Source: Formosa agariphila KMM 3901 (GTDB lineage: Bacteria > Bacteroidota > Bacteroidia > Flavobacteriales > Flavobacteriaceae). Taken from it: a stretch of DNA of 64,000 bases. The stretch spans positions 3,937,507 through 4,001,506 of the forward strand of contig NZ_HG315671.1 in assembly GCF_000723205.1 (NCBI RefSeq), given 5' to 3'. A program made the translations under genes and the position numbers. Every line of letters starts with the position of its first letter. Positions within the stretch are counted from its first letter, which is position 1. The notes beneath the pieces were generated by a model that worked only from the letters and a program-made list of their open reading frames with translations, had not been told where the DNA came from and searched no databases. Positions 28,249 through 37,876 of this stretch are shown here, in pieces.

Positions 28249-29742
28249 TTAAGAAATTACGGTATCGTAACTTAATTTTAAAGCTTGAACAACATCTGCA
28301 ATTTCCGCTTCATCTAGGTGTCCAAACCCAAAACGAATAGCACAGGTATTTTTATCTTGATATAGCATCGTTTTCGGGATAAAAACATTGTTCTTTTCGG
28401 AAACTTCAGCAAATTTAGCTAACGAAATCTCAGGTTTAAACTGTAACCAGATAGCTAATCCGCCTGAAGGAATTTCGTATTGAATACTTTTTTTAAAAGA
28501 CATTGAAAGATGATGAATTAAACAATCACGTCTGCGTTTATAAATTAGAATATTCTTTTTTATTAAACGATTAATCTCCCCTTCAGAAATTAATTCAGAC
28601 AACATTTGCTCTTGAATTAAATCGCCTTGCTGATCGAGCAACTGTAAATAATTTTTTGTTTCTGAAATTAAATTTTCTGGTGCTACAACAAATCCGGTTT
28701 GAAAACTAGGAAACAAAGATTGCCCCATTTTTCCAAGGTAAATGACCAATCCATTTGCATCTGAACTCGCCAACGGCAACATGGCAGAGCCTTCGAATTG
28801 AAAATCGTAATCGAAATCGTCTTCAATAATAGCAAACTTATATTGCTTTGCTAACTGTAATAATTTTAAACGACGTTGTGCACTTAAAGTAATTGTTGTA
28901 GGATAATCGCGTTGTGCACAAATATAAATGCACCTTATGCTCCCTTTTACAAAATGCGTTTTAATATAGTCTACATCTAGCCCATCTTCATCTACAGGAA
29001 TTGTTTTAATGATTGCTCCTGCTTGTTGAAATATCATATTCGAAGCATAATTACTTAAACGACCAACCAAGACAATATCGTTTTGCTTAATAAGCAACTG
29101 AGAAACAATATACAGACTCATTTCTGTACTTCGCGTACTGATTAGGTTCTTCGGTTTTATACGAAAACCACGAGTGGCATTCAAGTAATTACTAAGTTGG
29201 GTTTCAAACTCAGAATAAGACCCTGTTCTTGTTCTATTCCATTTTTTTATTAATGGTTTACGCTTCATTGCCGCACTATACCATCGCGCAAACTGAAATG
29301 TAGGATGTAATCTTAAATCGGGTTTACCGTCGTTTATAACATACTCCGATTTGGTTACTTGTGAGGTAGACGCTAAATGCATAGCATTATGAAAAGGAAA
29401 ACCTGTAGTTTCAGAATAGGAATAGGCTTTATTAAAAGAATGAGCAGACGCTTTAATTTTGGCGGTTTTCTGTTCAGGAAGAAGTACAAAAGTACCTTTG
29501 TTAGGTATAATTTCTACCCAACCTTGAGAGGCTAACTCGTCGTAAATAGCGACAGCTGTATTTCTATGAATATTTAATAATTGACTTAAAGCACGTGTAC
29601 CTGGTAACACCGACCCCTTTAATAAATAGCCGCGTTGTATTAAATTTACAATTTGTTCGGACACTTGAATATATACCGGTTTTGTTTTCGATTTATCAAA
29701 TTCAAGCAACTTTTTAAAAAGGGTCTCAACCGGACTATTCAT
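28249..29742 (-). CDS. MocR-type regulator (GntR winged helix plus aminotransferase-like domain) lacking the PLP lysine
   Basis: A 497-residue transcription regulator. Residues about 15-90 form a GntR winged helix (QIVNLIQRGYLLKGSVLPGT, LNIHRNTAVAIYDELASQGW), and about 130-490 a fold-type I aminotransferase-like domain with IIEDDFDYDFQF near 306 and the C-terminal Arg in CAIRFGFGHLDEAE. In MocR proteins such as GabR and PdxR the cofactor lysine sits in a TFSK-x-L-x-P motif; here the segment is YLGKMGQSLFPSF and Gln341 takes the lysine place. Covalent PLP binding therefore looks lost. It diverges from a TonB receptor across GGACTATT repeats, its probable sites. Confidence 0.92.
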   Translation of the reverse strand: MNSPVETLFKKLLEFDKSKTKPVYIQVSEQIVNLIQRGYLLKGSVLPGTRALSQLLNIHRNTAVAIYDELASQGWVEIIPNKGTFVLLPEQKTAKIKASAHSFNKAYSYSETTGFPFHNAMHLASTSQVTKSEYVINDGKPDLRLHPTFQFARWYSAAMKRKPLIKKWNRTRTGSYSEFETQLSNYLNATRGFRIKPKNLISTRSTEMSLYIVSQLLIKQNDIVLVGRLSNYASNMIFQQAGAIIKTIPVDEDGLDVDYIKTHFVKGSIRCIYICAQRDYPTTITLSAQRRLKLLQLAKQYKFAIIEDDFDYDFQFEGSAMLPLASSDANGLVIYLGKMGQSLFPSFQTGFVVAPENLISETKNYLQLLDQQGDLIQEQMLSELISEGEINRLIKKNILIYKRRRDCLIHHLSMSFKKSIQYEIPSGGLAIWLQFKPEISLAKFAEVSEKNNVFIPKTMLYQDKNTCAIRFGFGHLDEAEIADVVQALKLSYDTVIS

Positions 29743-29772
29743 TGTTTTGTAACTGGACTATTTTAATAGTCC
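29732..29772. promoter_or_regulatory. Cluster of GGACTATT sites, probable MocR operator
   Basis: GGACTATT occurs at 29732-29739 and 29755-29762 (23-bp period) and its exact complement AATAGTCC at 29765-29772, the last two forming an 8-bp-arm palindrome with a TT centre. The first copy lies within codons 2-4 of the regulator gene. MocR regulators are known to use direct repeats of this spacing range in divergent promoters. Confidence 0.7.
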
Positions 29773-29782
29773 GTAAAGTTAC

Positions 29783-29790
29783 GACTTTTG
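29783..29790 (+). promoter_or_regulatory. Possible -7 element for the TonB receptor gene
   Basis: GACTTTTG matches TAnnTTTG at all but the first base and lies 21 bp upstream of the ATG, immediately downstream of the GGACTATT cluster. Confidence 0.35.
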
Positions 29791-29811
29791 TATCGTATTT
29801 AATTTACAATC

Positions 29812-31635
29812 ATGAAACCAATAAAACTAATTACCACTCTAAGCCTCTTAACAACAACATCATTCTTATTTGCACAAGAGCCTATACTAGAAGAACAATT
29901 AGAAGAAGTTATAGTAACTTCAAGTAGAATAGATCTTCCGTTTTCTAAAAACTCTAGATCTATAAACATCATAACATCTGAAGTTATTCAGGCTTCGGCA
30001 GCGACCAATGTTGCAGATTTATTACAACAAGTGGCCGGTGTAGATATTCGTAGGCGTGGAACTGCTGGTATGCAGTCTGATTTATATATCCGCGGTGGAA
30101 GTTTCGAACAAACCTTACTACTTATTGATGGCATAAAAGTAGATGATGCACAAACGGGGCACCATACCATGAATATGGCGTTACCAATTGAAGTTATTGA
30201 GCGCATAGAAATTATTTCGGGACCTGCCGCTCGTGTTTTTGGACAGAATGCTTTTACTGGAGCCGTAAACATTGTCACCAAAAAATACACAGAAGATATG
30301 TTAACTTTAGAAACACAAGGAGGTTCTTTTCATACTCTGAATGCTGCAGTGACTGCTGGTGTGAATTTAGAAGATTCTAATCATATTGTACACGTATCTA
30401 AAAACACATCTGAAGGCTACAGACATAACACCGATTACGACAATCAGAATTACTTTATTAAAAGCACATTCAATAAAAACAAATTACCAATAACGCTTTT
30501 AACAGCTTTTTCTGAACGTGATTTTGGAGCAAATGGTTTTTATTCAACACCTTCTGCAACCGAACAATACGAGGAAACACAAACGAGTTTAGTTGGATTA
30601 TCTACAAAAATAAAAAAGGATGATTGGATTATAAAACCTCAGCTGTATTGGAGACGAAATCAAGACATGTATTTATACGACCGTAATAATCCTACTGGCT
30701 ATAGAAACTTACATATTACCAATAAAGTTGGAGCACAAGTTAACGCTTCTTACACCTCTAACTTAGGAATTACAGGTTTTGGAGTAGATGCTGCCCAAGT
30801 GTATTTAGCTAGTAATAATTTAGGGGATCGAGATCGTTTCATGACAACAGTATTTTTAGAACATCGATTTAAGTTTTTTAATGATAAATTTGATGTTACT
30901 CCTGGAGTTGCTGTTACTTATTATTCAGATTTTAAATGGCACGCCTTTCCAGGTGTCGATATAGGATACGAATTAAATAACCATTTTAAAGTCTATGGAA
31001 ACATAGGATATACTTATAGAATTCCAACTTATACCGATTTATACTATAGCGATCCAACGACTTTAGGTAATGAAAATTTGGAACCAGAAGAAGCTGTCGC
31101 TGAAGAACTTGGAATAAAATACAATAAAAATAATTTTAGTGCTTCTATTGCCCTTTTTAATAGAGATTCTAGAGAGCTAATAGATTATGTAAAAGAAAAT
31201 GAAGACGACCTTTGGCAAGCCACAAATATTGCAGAAGTTAACACTATGGGTGTCGATGTATACACCAATTACAACTTTTTAATGGGCGTATATTCGCAAA
31301 GTATAAATGCATCTTACACCTACATAGACGATGATTTAAAAGATTTAGACTCTAACTATTCAAAATATTCTATCAACTCTTTGAAGCATCATTTTGTAAC
31401 ACGTTACTCCTCTCAATTTTTAAAAAATCTGTCGCAAGCCATTATTTATAAATATGCAGAACGTACTTCTGGAGAAAGCTATTCTGTGGTAGATGCTAGT
31501 GTAACGTATACATATACAGCTTTCGAATTTTCAGTGATAGCAAGTAATATTTTTAATACTGAATATACCGAGACAAACCTTGTGCCAATGCCAAAAGGTA
31601 ACCTACTATTCGGATTAAAATATTCATTTAAATAA
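29812..31635 (+). CDS. TonB-dependent receptor, compact (BtuB-like) type
   Basis: A 607-residue outer-membrane receptor without the carboxypeptidase-like N-domain. The signal peptide (MKPIKLITTLSLLTTTSFLFAQ) is followed closely by LEEVIVTSSRIDLPFSKNSR, then the plug with VADLLQQVAGVDIRRRGTAG, DLYIRGGSFEQTLLLIDGIK and GPAARVFGQNAFTGAVNIV. The barrel ends NLLFGLKYSFK. Size and plug resemble cobalamin- and siderophore-type receptors rather than SusC. No B12 riboswitch is seen upstream. It is divergently paired with a MocR-type regulator, so its ligand is probably a small amine, amino acid or vitamin-like compound; this is inference. Confidence 0.93.
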   Translation: MKPIKLITTLSLLTTTSFLFAQEPILEEQLEEVIVTSSRIDLPFSKNSRSINIITSEVIQASAATNVADLLQQVAGVDIRRRGTAGMQSDLYIRGGSFEQTLLLIDGIKVDDAQTGHHTMNMALPIEVIERIEIISGPAARVFGQNAFTGAVNIVTKKYTEDMLTLETQGGSFHTLNAAVTAGVNLEDSNHIVHVSKNTSEGYRHNTDYDNQNYFIKSTFNKNKLPITLLTAFSERDFGANGFYSTPSATEQYEETQTSLVGLSTKIKKDDWIIKPQLYWRRNQDMYLYDRNNPTGYRNLHITNKVGAQVNASYTSNLGITGFGVDAAQVYLASNNLGDRDRFMTTVFLEHRFKFFNDKFDVTPGVAVTYYSDFKWHAFPGVDIGYELNNHFKVYGNIGYTYRIPTYTDLYYSDPTTLGNENLEPEEAVAEELGIKYNKNNFSASIALFNRDSRELIDYVKENEDDLWQATNIAEVNTMGVDVYTNYNFLMGVYSQSINASYTYIDDDLKDLDSNYSKYSINSLKHHFVTRYSSQFLKNLSQAIIYKYAERTSGESYSVVDASVTYTYTAFEFSVIASNIFNTEYTETNLVPMPKGNLLFGLKYSFK

Positions 31636-31852
31636 ATTAATTATAAAGTAAATAACATAGTGGTTTTCGTTTTGCCTAACACCAGTATACTTAACCTACG
31701 TGGCATAATAATTTAAATTAAACAACAAGTACTATGCGTTATTAATAGATGCTTTTAAAGTTTTGAAATTAAAAAAATTAAGCTGATTTTATTTTTGAAG
31801 CTCAATTTTTATATAACAATTTCTTAACTTGCAGTACTAATTATTTGTTCGT

Positions 31853-32716
31853 TTGAAACTAAATCTTCAAGATATTCCTCGTGTAAAAACCATTACAAAA
31901 GAGGAATTTATGTCCCAATATTTTAGACCACAGAAACCTGTGGTTATCGAACATTTTGTAGACGATTGGCCTGCGTATTCCAAATGGAATTTAGATTACA
32001 TAAAATCTGTTGCAGGCGACAAGACGGTTCCGCTTTACGACGATCGGCCTGTAGATTTTAAAGATGGTTTTAACGAACCGCACGCTAAAATGAAAATGAG
32101 TGAATACATTGATTTACTTAAACGTGAACCAACAAAATTCAGAATTTTTCTTTGGAATATTTTAAAGGAAGTCCCTCAATTACAAAACGATTTTACATTT
32201 CCTGATTTTGGCTTACGCCTTATGAAAGGACTCCCGATGTTATTCTTTGGAGGAACAGACTCCTACACTTTTATGCATTACGATATTGACTTGGCCAATA
32301 TTTTCCATTTTCATTTTGAAGGTAAAAAAGAAATCATTCTGTTCGACCAAAAGCAAAATAAGTATTTATATAAAGTACCCCACGCCTTAATTACTCGAGA
32401 AGATATCGATTTTAATAATCCTGATTTAGATAAATGGCCCGCTTTAAAAAAGGCGAAAGGTTATAAAACCGAATTAAATCATGGCGAGGTCTTATACATG
32501 CCAGAAGGTTATTGGCATTATATGCGCTACATTACGCCCGGATTTTCAATGAGTCTTCGTGCTATTGCTAGACGTCCTAAAAACCTAGGTAAAGCCCTAT
32601 ACAATGTATTTGTAATGCGTAACTACGACAATCTTATGCGACGCATTAAAGGTCAAGATTGGATTGACTGGAAAAATGAAGAAGCCATTAAGAGAACCTC
32701 AAAATATAATTCTTAA
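31853..32716 (+). CDS. Cupin-8/JmjC-like domain protein
   Basis: A 287-residue cytosolic protein of the cupin-8 family, Fe(II)/2-oxoglutarate-type hydroxylases. The N-terminal FRPQKPVVIEHFVDDWPAYSKW is typical, the metal site is suggested by FMHYDIDLANIFHF near 139 (His-x-Asp) and a later His in MPEGYWHYMRY near 221. The start is TTG at 31853, needed to include MKLNLQDIPRV; there is no ATG before residue 24. The substrate is unknown. The 217-bp gap upstream holds only AT-rich sequence, with a poor promoter candidate TTAACTTG near 31823. Confidence 0.85.
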   Translation: MKLNLQDIPRVKTITKEEFMSQYFRPQKPVVIEHFVDDWPAYSKWNLDYIKSVAGDKTVPLYDDRPVDFKDGFNEPHAKMKMSEYIDLLKREPTKFRIFLWNILKEVPQLQNDFTFPDFGLRLMKGLPMLFFGGTDSYTFMHYDIDLANIFHFHFEGKKEIILFDQKQNKYLYKVPHALITREDIDFNNPDLDKWPALKKAKGYKTELNHGEVLYMPEGYWHYMRYITPGFSMSLRAIARRPKNLGKALYNVFVMRNYDNLMRRIKGQDWIDWKNEEAIKRTSKYNS

Positions 32717-32732
32717 GTTTCAGTTTAAAACT

Positions 32733-32740
32733 TATATTTG
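32733..32740 (+). promoter_or_regulatory. -7 element for the small outer-membrane protein gene
   Basis: TATATTTG is an exact TAnnTTTG match 17 bp upstream of the ATG. Confidence 0.5.
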
Positions 32741-32757
32741 CTCCAAAATTACAACTC

Positions 32758-33246
32758 ATGAAAAATTTTCTATTTATCGCATGCTTATGCGTAGTTTCTT
32801 TTGCTAATGCTCAAGCTTTTAAAGGTAAAGGTGACCAAAAATTTCAAATTGGAGCTAGTTTCCAAGATAACGGAACTGGTATAACAGGTACTTACGATTT
32901 TGGTGCTGGCGAGAACATTTCGTTTGGTTTAGCGTCTACTTACCTTTTAGGTGTAAACGATAACTTAGATGCTAATTTTGAAGACCGTTTTGACCTTAAA
33001 GCACGTTTTAACGCAAACCTTTCTTCGGTTATTGGTATTAATGAATTCGACATTTATCCTGGATTAAATTTTAGCTTAAAGAATTTTGGAGCTCATGTTG
33101 GTGCTAGATATTTCTTTTCGGAAGGCTTCGGAATCTATTCTGAAATTAACTTCCCTATAGCGAGATATAATACAGATAATTTATCTTTAGAAGAAGAATT
33201 AAACAACCAATTTGTGTTTAACATAGGTGCTTCTTTTAATATATAA
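32758..33246 (+). CDS. Small outer-membrane beta-barrel protein
   Basis: A 162-residue protein with signal peptide MKNFLFIACLCVVSFANAQ and about eight amphipathic strands (FQIGASFQDNG, ENISFGLASTYLLG, FDIYPGLNFSLKNFGAHVGA, ending FVFNIGASFNI with the C-terminal hydrophobic strand typical of outer-membrane barrels). I believe related Flavobacteriaceae proteins are filed under a DUF (possibly DUF6646), but I am not certain. No enzymatic motif is visible. It has its own promoter element and a bidirectional terminator. Confidence 0.8.
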   Translation: MKNFLFIACLCVVSFANAQAFKGKGDQKFQIGASFQDNGTGITGTYDFGAGENISFGLASTYLLGVNDNLDANFEDRFDLKARFNANLSSVIGINEFDIYPGLNFSLKNFGAHVGARYFFSEGFGIYSEINFPIARYNTDNLSLEEELNNQFVFNIGASFNI

Positions 33247-33263
33247 GCACAAATTTAAAATAT

Positions 33264-33303
33264 AAAAAAAGGAGTTTCAATCTTATATTGAAACTCCTTT
33301 TTT
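33264..33303. terminator. Bidirectional terminator shared with recX
   Basis: AAAGGAGTTTCAAT (33268-33281) pairs perfectly with 33287-33300, loop CTTAT, flanked by an A run on the left and a T run on the right, so it works for both convergent transcripts. The T run enters the recX stop codon. Confidence 0.9.
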
Positions 33304-33775
33304 ATTTAATTAACTCGTTTACTTTCTCGTAAACCATTGGCGATTCCCATCCGCGATACAACAAATAATCGGCTAATTTTTTCTTCTTTTTATACTTATT
33401 AGACTCTTGTATCGTATTATATTTTCGTTCTGCTAAAGCATCAAAAACACCATAGTAATCTAAGGCATCTAACTCTTTTAGCCCCGTTTGTATATTAAAT
33501 CTACTTATTTGACGTCGTTTTAACTCCATTGTCAATCGATTTCTTCCCCAATTTTTAAATTTAAATTTTCCACGAACATAGGCTTTTGCAAACCGTTCTT
33601 CATTTAAAAAATTATGGTTTAATAAATGTACAATCACTTCGTCTATGGCCTCGGGAATCATACGTATACTTCTCAATTTCTCCTGCACTTCTTTATGGCA
33701 ACGCTCTTGGTATGCACAATAATGCTCCAAAGCGCGTTTAGCCTCTTCTACAGTATAAGTTTTATGGGTATCCAT
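33302..33775 (-). CDS. recX: RecX-family regulator of RecA
   Basis: A 157-residue, three-repeat helical protein that modulates RecA filaments. Seen are YTVEEAKRALEHYCAYQERCH at the start, then HLLNHNFLNEERFAKAYVRGKFKFKNWGRNRL region near 48-80 with the conserved FA-x-x-YVR-x-K, and the end YLLYRGWESPMVYEKVNELI. All fit RecX. It is not next to recA here. Lysine-rich, basic overall. Confidence 0.93.
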   Translation of the reverse strand: MDTHKTYTVEEAKRALEHYCAYQERCHKEVQEKLRSIRMIPEAIDEVIVHLLNHNFLNEERFAKAYVRGKFKFKNWGRNRLTMELKRRQISRFNIQTGLKELDALDYYGVFDALAERKYNTIQESNKYKKKKKLADYLLYRGWESPMVYEKVNELIK

Positions 33776-33872
33776 AGATTATTCTAAATAATTTTACACA
33801 AACACTTGATTATCAGTGTTTTTTATTCTAAATTTAAGTTTCTCCCTTAAGGACATAAATCACATTACTGCG

Positions 33873-36800
33873 ATGAAATTTAAATATACTATTACAATAG
33901 TATTATTTTTATCGGTAATTCCTCTAGGTTTATGCCAATGTTTATCGGATAATTTTAATACAAGTTACGGAAACTGGACAGCTTCAAACACTTATACAAA
34001 TACTACGGCCGGTTATGAAGGAAAAGGTGTTGGCTTTAATGCTACTACTGACAACCTCGTAACACAGGTCGCTATAACAAGCCCACAAAGTATACAATTT
34101 TTATTGGCTAGATCACCATCTACCGACAATAGAACATTAAGTATTGAATATAGCACGTCCATGACTGGACCTTGGACAGAAGCAGGATTAATTACCGTTG
34201 ATCAGACCAATGAAACACATCAATTATTCTCTATCGATTTAAATTTAATTGGCGAGTATTATATACAGATTATCATGTCTGACAGAGATGGTGGTTCTTA
34301 TTATTTAGATGATGTTACAATTTATTGTGGAGGTGCAAATACTCCCGAATTACAACTTTTAGATGAATATGGAAATCTTCAAAATTGTGGTTTCGAAATG
34401 GATTTTGGAAGTACTGCCACCAATGCAAGTGTTGAAAAAAGCTTTACAATTAAAAACACAGGCGATGTCAATTTAGAAGTTTCAACATCTACTATTACGT
34501 CTCATTTCACAAGTAACATCTTTAATTTTCCTTTAATAATTCCTCCAAACGAAACTTTACCAATAACAGTAACATTTCAACCCAATACCACAGGTGTAAT
34601 TACTGGAGAACTTCACATATTAAATTCAGATACAAACGAAAATGATTGTATCATCTCACTTATTGGAAACGGATTTACACCAGCACCAGAAATTGATATT
34701 GAACGGAATTCAGGAGCTTCCATCCCCTCTGAAGCAACAGCTAATACAGGGTACAACACCGTGTTTGCAGCGACAGTTGTTGGCGAAGCAACAACACCAA
34801 AGACTTACTACATTCACAATGAAGGAGAATTAGATTTAATTGTTGGGGAGATTACCTCATCAAACCCTTCAGAGTTTCAAATTATTTCAAATCCAAGTAA
34901 TTCCACTATTCCTAATCAAACAAAAATTGATTTTTTTATACAGTTTACACCATTGTCCTCAGGTATTCGTAGTTCTATAATTACAATTCTAAATAACGAC
35001 GATAACGAAAATCCATATACTTTTGAAGTACAAGGCACAGGAAAATGTTCATCGGCGACACTTTTAGCTCAGCCTAACAATGGTCCTGCGGGAACTGTGG
35101 TTACTATAACAGCTTCAAATTTTGGAACAGCAACAACAGCAAATCTTAATGGTATTCCAGCTGATACACATGTTATTTCTGACACTGAAATAGAAGTTAC
35201 CATTCCAGAACACAGTAGTTCGGGAAACCTTTCTATAATTAATGATTTAGGTTGTCAAAACACGACAAACTTCAATCTGCTTACCAACAAAACGACTGAT
35301 TGTGATGGTGACAACGGTTATACACCAACTCATTTATTTATTAGCGAAATTACAGACCACCCCAATGGATCTCATTCTTATATCGAAATTTTTAACGGCT
35401 CTGGAGAAACTATAAACATGGAAGATTATAGTCTGGAAATTCATTACAATGCCACGACTGTAAGAACTATTGAATTTGAATCGTCTACCCTAGACAATCA
35501 AGATGTTTTTGTAATTGCTTTTGGCGCAACCGATGCTAACTATCCGCATTCAACTCACGGTTATGACTTACTAAGCAACTTAGTTGGAATAAATAATAAT
35601 GATAATATTCGGTTATTACACAACGGGAATTGGATTGATTTATGGGGAAATATCTCTGGAGACTCCTTTACTATTTCACAAAAAGGATATACTTACAGAC
35701 GGAAAAACAACATTCAGAATACACCTAGCACCATATGGAATACAAACGATTGGGAGGCTTTCACAACTGTTGATTACACCAATATTGGAACCTATGATTT
35801 TTCGATTGGAACTGCACCAACCATTACATCTCAACCCAGTCACAACAATGCCAATTGCAGTTTAACAACTCAACTTTCAACAACTGCAAATGAAGGTGTT
35901 TTAGGACAGAAAAACTTAAGCTATCAGTGGTTAGTGAACACTCCAGAAAGCGATACTTGGGTAGAAGTTTTAGACGATGAAAATCACATTGGCGCACAAT
36001 CTCAAACCCTTACAATAACGAATACTACCAATGTTAATAAAAACCAATATTACTGTAGAGTATTAGAAGATTCTAACCTCTGCTTTATAGCTACAAATAG
36101 TAATAAAATTTCTGTAAACAAAAGTGTATGGACAGGTTCAGCATGGGAAAATGATATTGCTCCTACAGTACAATCTCTTACCATTATAGATAATAATTAC
36201 AATACCTTATTGCATGGTAACCTTACTACTTGTGGCTTGTATATCCCTATAGAAAACAGTTTAATTGTTGGTGCTAATTCGTTTGCAAAAGTAACAAATA
36301 CATTACATATTGAAGGAGAGTTATTAGTGAAAGACAAAGGAAGTTTTGTTCAGTCTGATGATTCAAATATTATAAATTCGGGAACCATTACAGTTGAAAA
36401 AGAGACAGCCATTTTAAACACTTGGGATGAGTACACCTATTGGAGTTCTCCGGTTAAGAATGAAACATTTAATAATGTTTTTAGTCATTCTAAACGTTTA
36501 TTCTGGTATAAAGCATCTAATTTTGTCGATATCTACAAAGAAGAAAACAATAATAATGCCCAAGAATTAGGTCAAGACGATGTGGACGACGATGCTAACG
36601 ACTGGCAATCTATTGGCGAACTTGAGGCAGTAAAACGTACAGATTATTTAGCTGCAGGTGTAGGTTATGCAGCGACTCATTCTAACACCAATTTTATTGA
36701 AGGAAACACTTACACCTATTCTTTTTCTGGCGACTTTAATAATGGAACAATTCTTACTCCTGTAGAACGGAATGATGTTTCGTTACTAGATGGCAACTGG

Positions 36801-37874
36801 AATTTAATAGGAAACCCCTATCCTTCTGCAATTGATGTTTCAGCATTTTTTGATGCCAATGTAAATGTTAGAAATCCTGAAGGCACTCTAGAAGGCGTTA
36901 TCTATTTATGGTCTCACGACTCGCCAATATCGAACACCAATAATGGTAATTATTTATTTAATTATAGTCCGTCTGACTATGCCATTATTAACGGCTCAGG
37001 TGCTATAGCCGCACAAGAAGGAACAGGTACAATACCTGATAATTTTATTCCATCGTGTCAGGGTTTCTTTGTAAAATTTTCTAATGATTACCCCTCACCT
37101 AGTGGACATGTTATATTTAATAATGCAATGCGTGTTACAGACAAAAACACTCAATTTTTTAGACCAACTAAATCGAATAAAATTTGGGTAAACTTAACCT
37201 CAGATAATGGCATTTTTAACCAAACTTTAGTGAGTTACATTACAGGTGCAAATGACAGTTATGATGGCGTTTATTATGATTTAGACCTAAACATCACCAA
37301 AGATGTCCATGCAAAATTATACTCCAGAATTACTGATACTGATAAAAAGCTAACCATTCAAGGAAAGGCTACAGAAAGTATAACAACAGAAGAACAAATT
37401 AATCTGGGGTTTTATTCTAAAATAACAACCCCTACAATTTACAGCATTAGTTTAGATTCGTTTGAAGGTCAATTTTTCGAAGAAAATGAAATTTATTTAG
37501 AAGATACTTATTTAAACATATATCATAATTTAAAAGTATCAGCGTATACGTTTACTTCGGAACCTGGAGAATTTAACAATCGTTTTTACTTGAAATTTAA
37601 AGCGCAAACATTAACTGTAGAAGAATTAGACATTTCATCTTTAGTTCAGATTATTCAACTAAATGCAAATGAGTGGATTTTTAAATTAGAATCGAATCAA
37701 TTTAAAATGAGACAGCTAATAATTCATGATATTTTGGGTCGTCAGATTTACAAATTCAATGCAAAATCGAATCGCGACATCTATAATCTTCCACAATTAA
37801 ATTCTGGTGCATACGTGCTTACCGCATCAAGTAAAAATGAAATTATTTTTAGAAAAAAGTTTATTAAAAAATAA
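33873..37874 (+). CDS. Large secreted multidomain protein with type IX secretion C-terminal domain
   Basis: A 1333-residue extracellular protein; the start at 33873 gives a normal signal peptide (MKFKYTITIVLFLSVIPLGLCQ), whereas an upstream in-frame ATG would put 19 extra residues before it. In order: an N-terminal beta-sandwich (to about 155), two choice-of-anchor-D/ASH-like repeats (FGSTATNASVEKSFTIKNTG and a second near 300), an IPT-like domain (GPAGTVVTITASNFGTA), a lamin-tail-like domain (THLFISEITDHPNGSHSYIE near 510), an Ig-like region, a long beta-rich segment, and a C-terminal sorting domain ending NSGAYVLTASSKNEIIFRKK. Probably cell-surface adhesive or structural. It ends 2 bp from a convergent gene. 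Confidence 0.88.
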   Translation: MKFKYTITIVLFLSVIPLGLCQCLSDNFNTSYGNWTASNTYTNTTAGYEGKGVGFNATTDNLVTQVAITSPQSIQFLLARSPSTDNRTLSIEYSTSMTGPWTEAGLITVDQTNETHQLFSIDLNLIGEYYIQIIMSDRDGGSYYLDDVTIYCGGANTPELQLLDEYGNLQNCGFEMDFGSTATNASVEKSFTIKNTGDVNLEVSTSTITSHFTSNIFNFPLIIPPNETLPITVTFQPNTTGVITGELHILNSDTNENDCIISLIGNGFTPAPEIDIERNSGASIPSEATANTGYNTVFAATVVGEATTPKTYYIHNEGELDLIVGEITSSNPSEFQIISNPSNSTIPNQTKIDFFIQFTPLSSGIRSSIITILNNDDNENPYTFEVQGTGKCSSATLLAQPNNGPAGTVVTITASNFGTATTANLNGIPADTHVISDTEIEVTIPEHSSSGNLSIINDLGCQNTTNFNLLTNKTTDCDGDNGYTPTHLFISEITDHPNGSHSYIEIFNGSGETINMEDYSLEIHYNATTVRTIEFESSTLDNQDVFVIAFGATDANYPHSTHGYDLLSNLVGINNNDNIRLLHNGNWIDLWGNISGDSFTISQKGYTYRRKNNIQNTPSTIWNTNDWEAFTTVDYTNIGTYDFSIGTAPTITSQPSHNNANCSLTTQLSTTANEGVLGQKNLSYQWLVNTPESDTWVEVLDDENHIGAQSQTLTITNTTNVNKNQYYCRVLEDSNLCFIATNSNKISVNKSVWTGSAWENDIAPTVQSLTIIDNNYNTLLHGNLTTCGLYIPIENSLIVGANSFAKVTNTLHIEGELLVKDKGSFVQSDDSNIINSGTITVEKETAILNTWDEYTYWSSPVKNETFNNVFSHSKRLFWYKASNFVDIYKEENNNNAQELGQDDVDDDANDWQSIGELEAVKRTDYLAAGVGYAATHSNTNFIEGNTYTYSFSGDFNNGTILTPVERNDVSLLDGNWNLIGNPYPSAIDVSAFFDANVNVRNPEGTLEGVIYLWSHDSPISNTNNGNYLFNYSPSDYAIINGSGAIAAQEGTGTIPDNFIPSCQGFFVKFSNDYPSPSGHVIFNNAMRVTDKNTQFFRPTKSNKIWVNLTSDNGIFNQTLVSYITGANDSYDGVYYDLDLNITKDVHAKLYSRITDTDKKLTIQGKATESITTEEQINLGFYSKITTPTIYSISLDSFEGQFFEENEIYLEDTYLNIYHNLKVSAYTFTSEPGEFNNRFYLKFKAQTLTVEELDISSLVQIIQLNANEWIFKLESNQFKMRQLIIHDILGRQIYKFNAKSNRDIYNLPQLNSGAYVLTASSKNEIIFRKKFIKK

Positions 37875-37876
37875 AC

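Noticed and set aside
31636-31852. Riboswitch or small gene in the gap after the compact TonB receptor
   Set aside because: No stem arrangement, B12-box-like sequence or coding frame stands out in this AT-rich stretch.
33816-33872. Longer N-terminus for the large secreted protein
   Set aside because: It would put 19 residues before a clear signal peptide; ATG at 33873 is the better start.
35599-35865. 88-codon frame inside the large secreted protein gene
   Set aside because: Out-of-frame shadow; the main frame is continuous and domain-bearing through this stretch.
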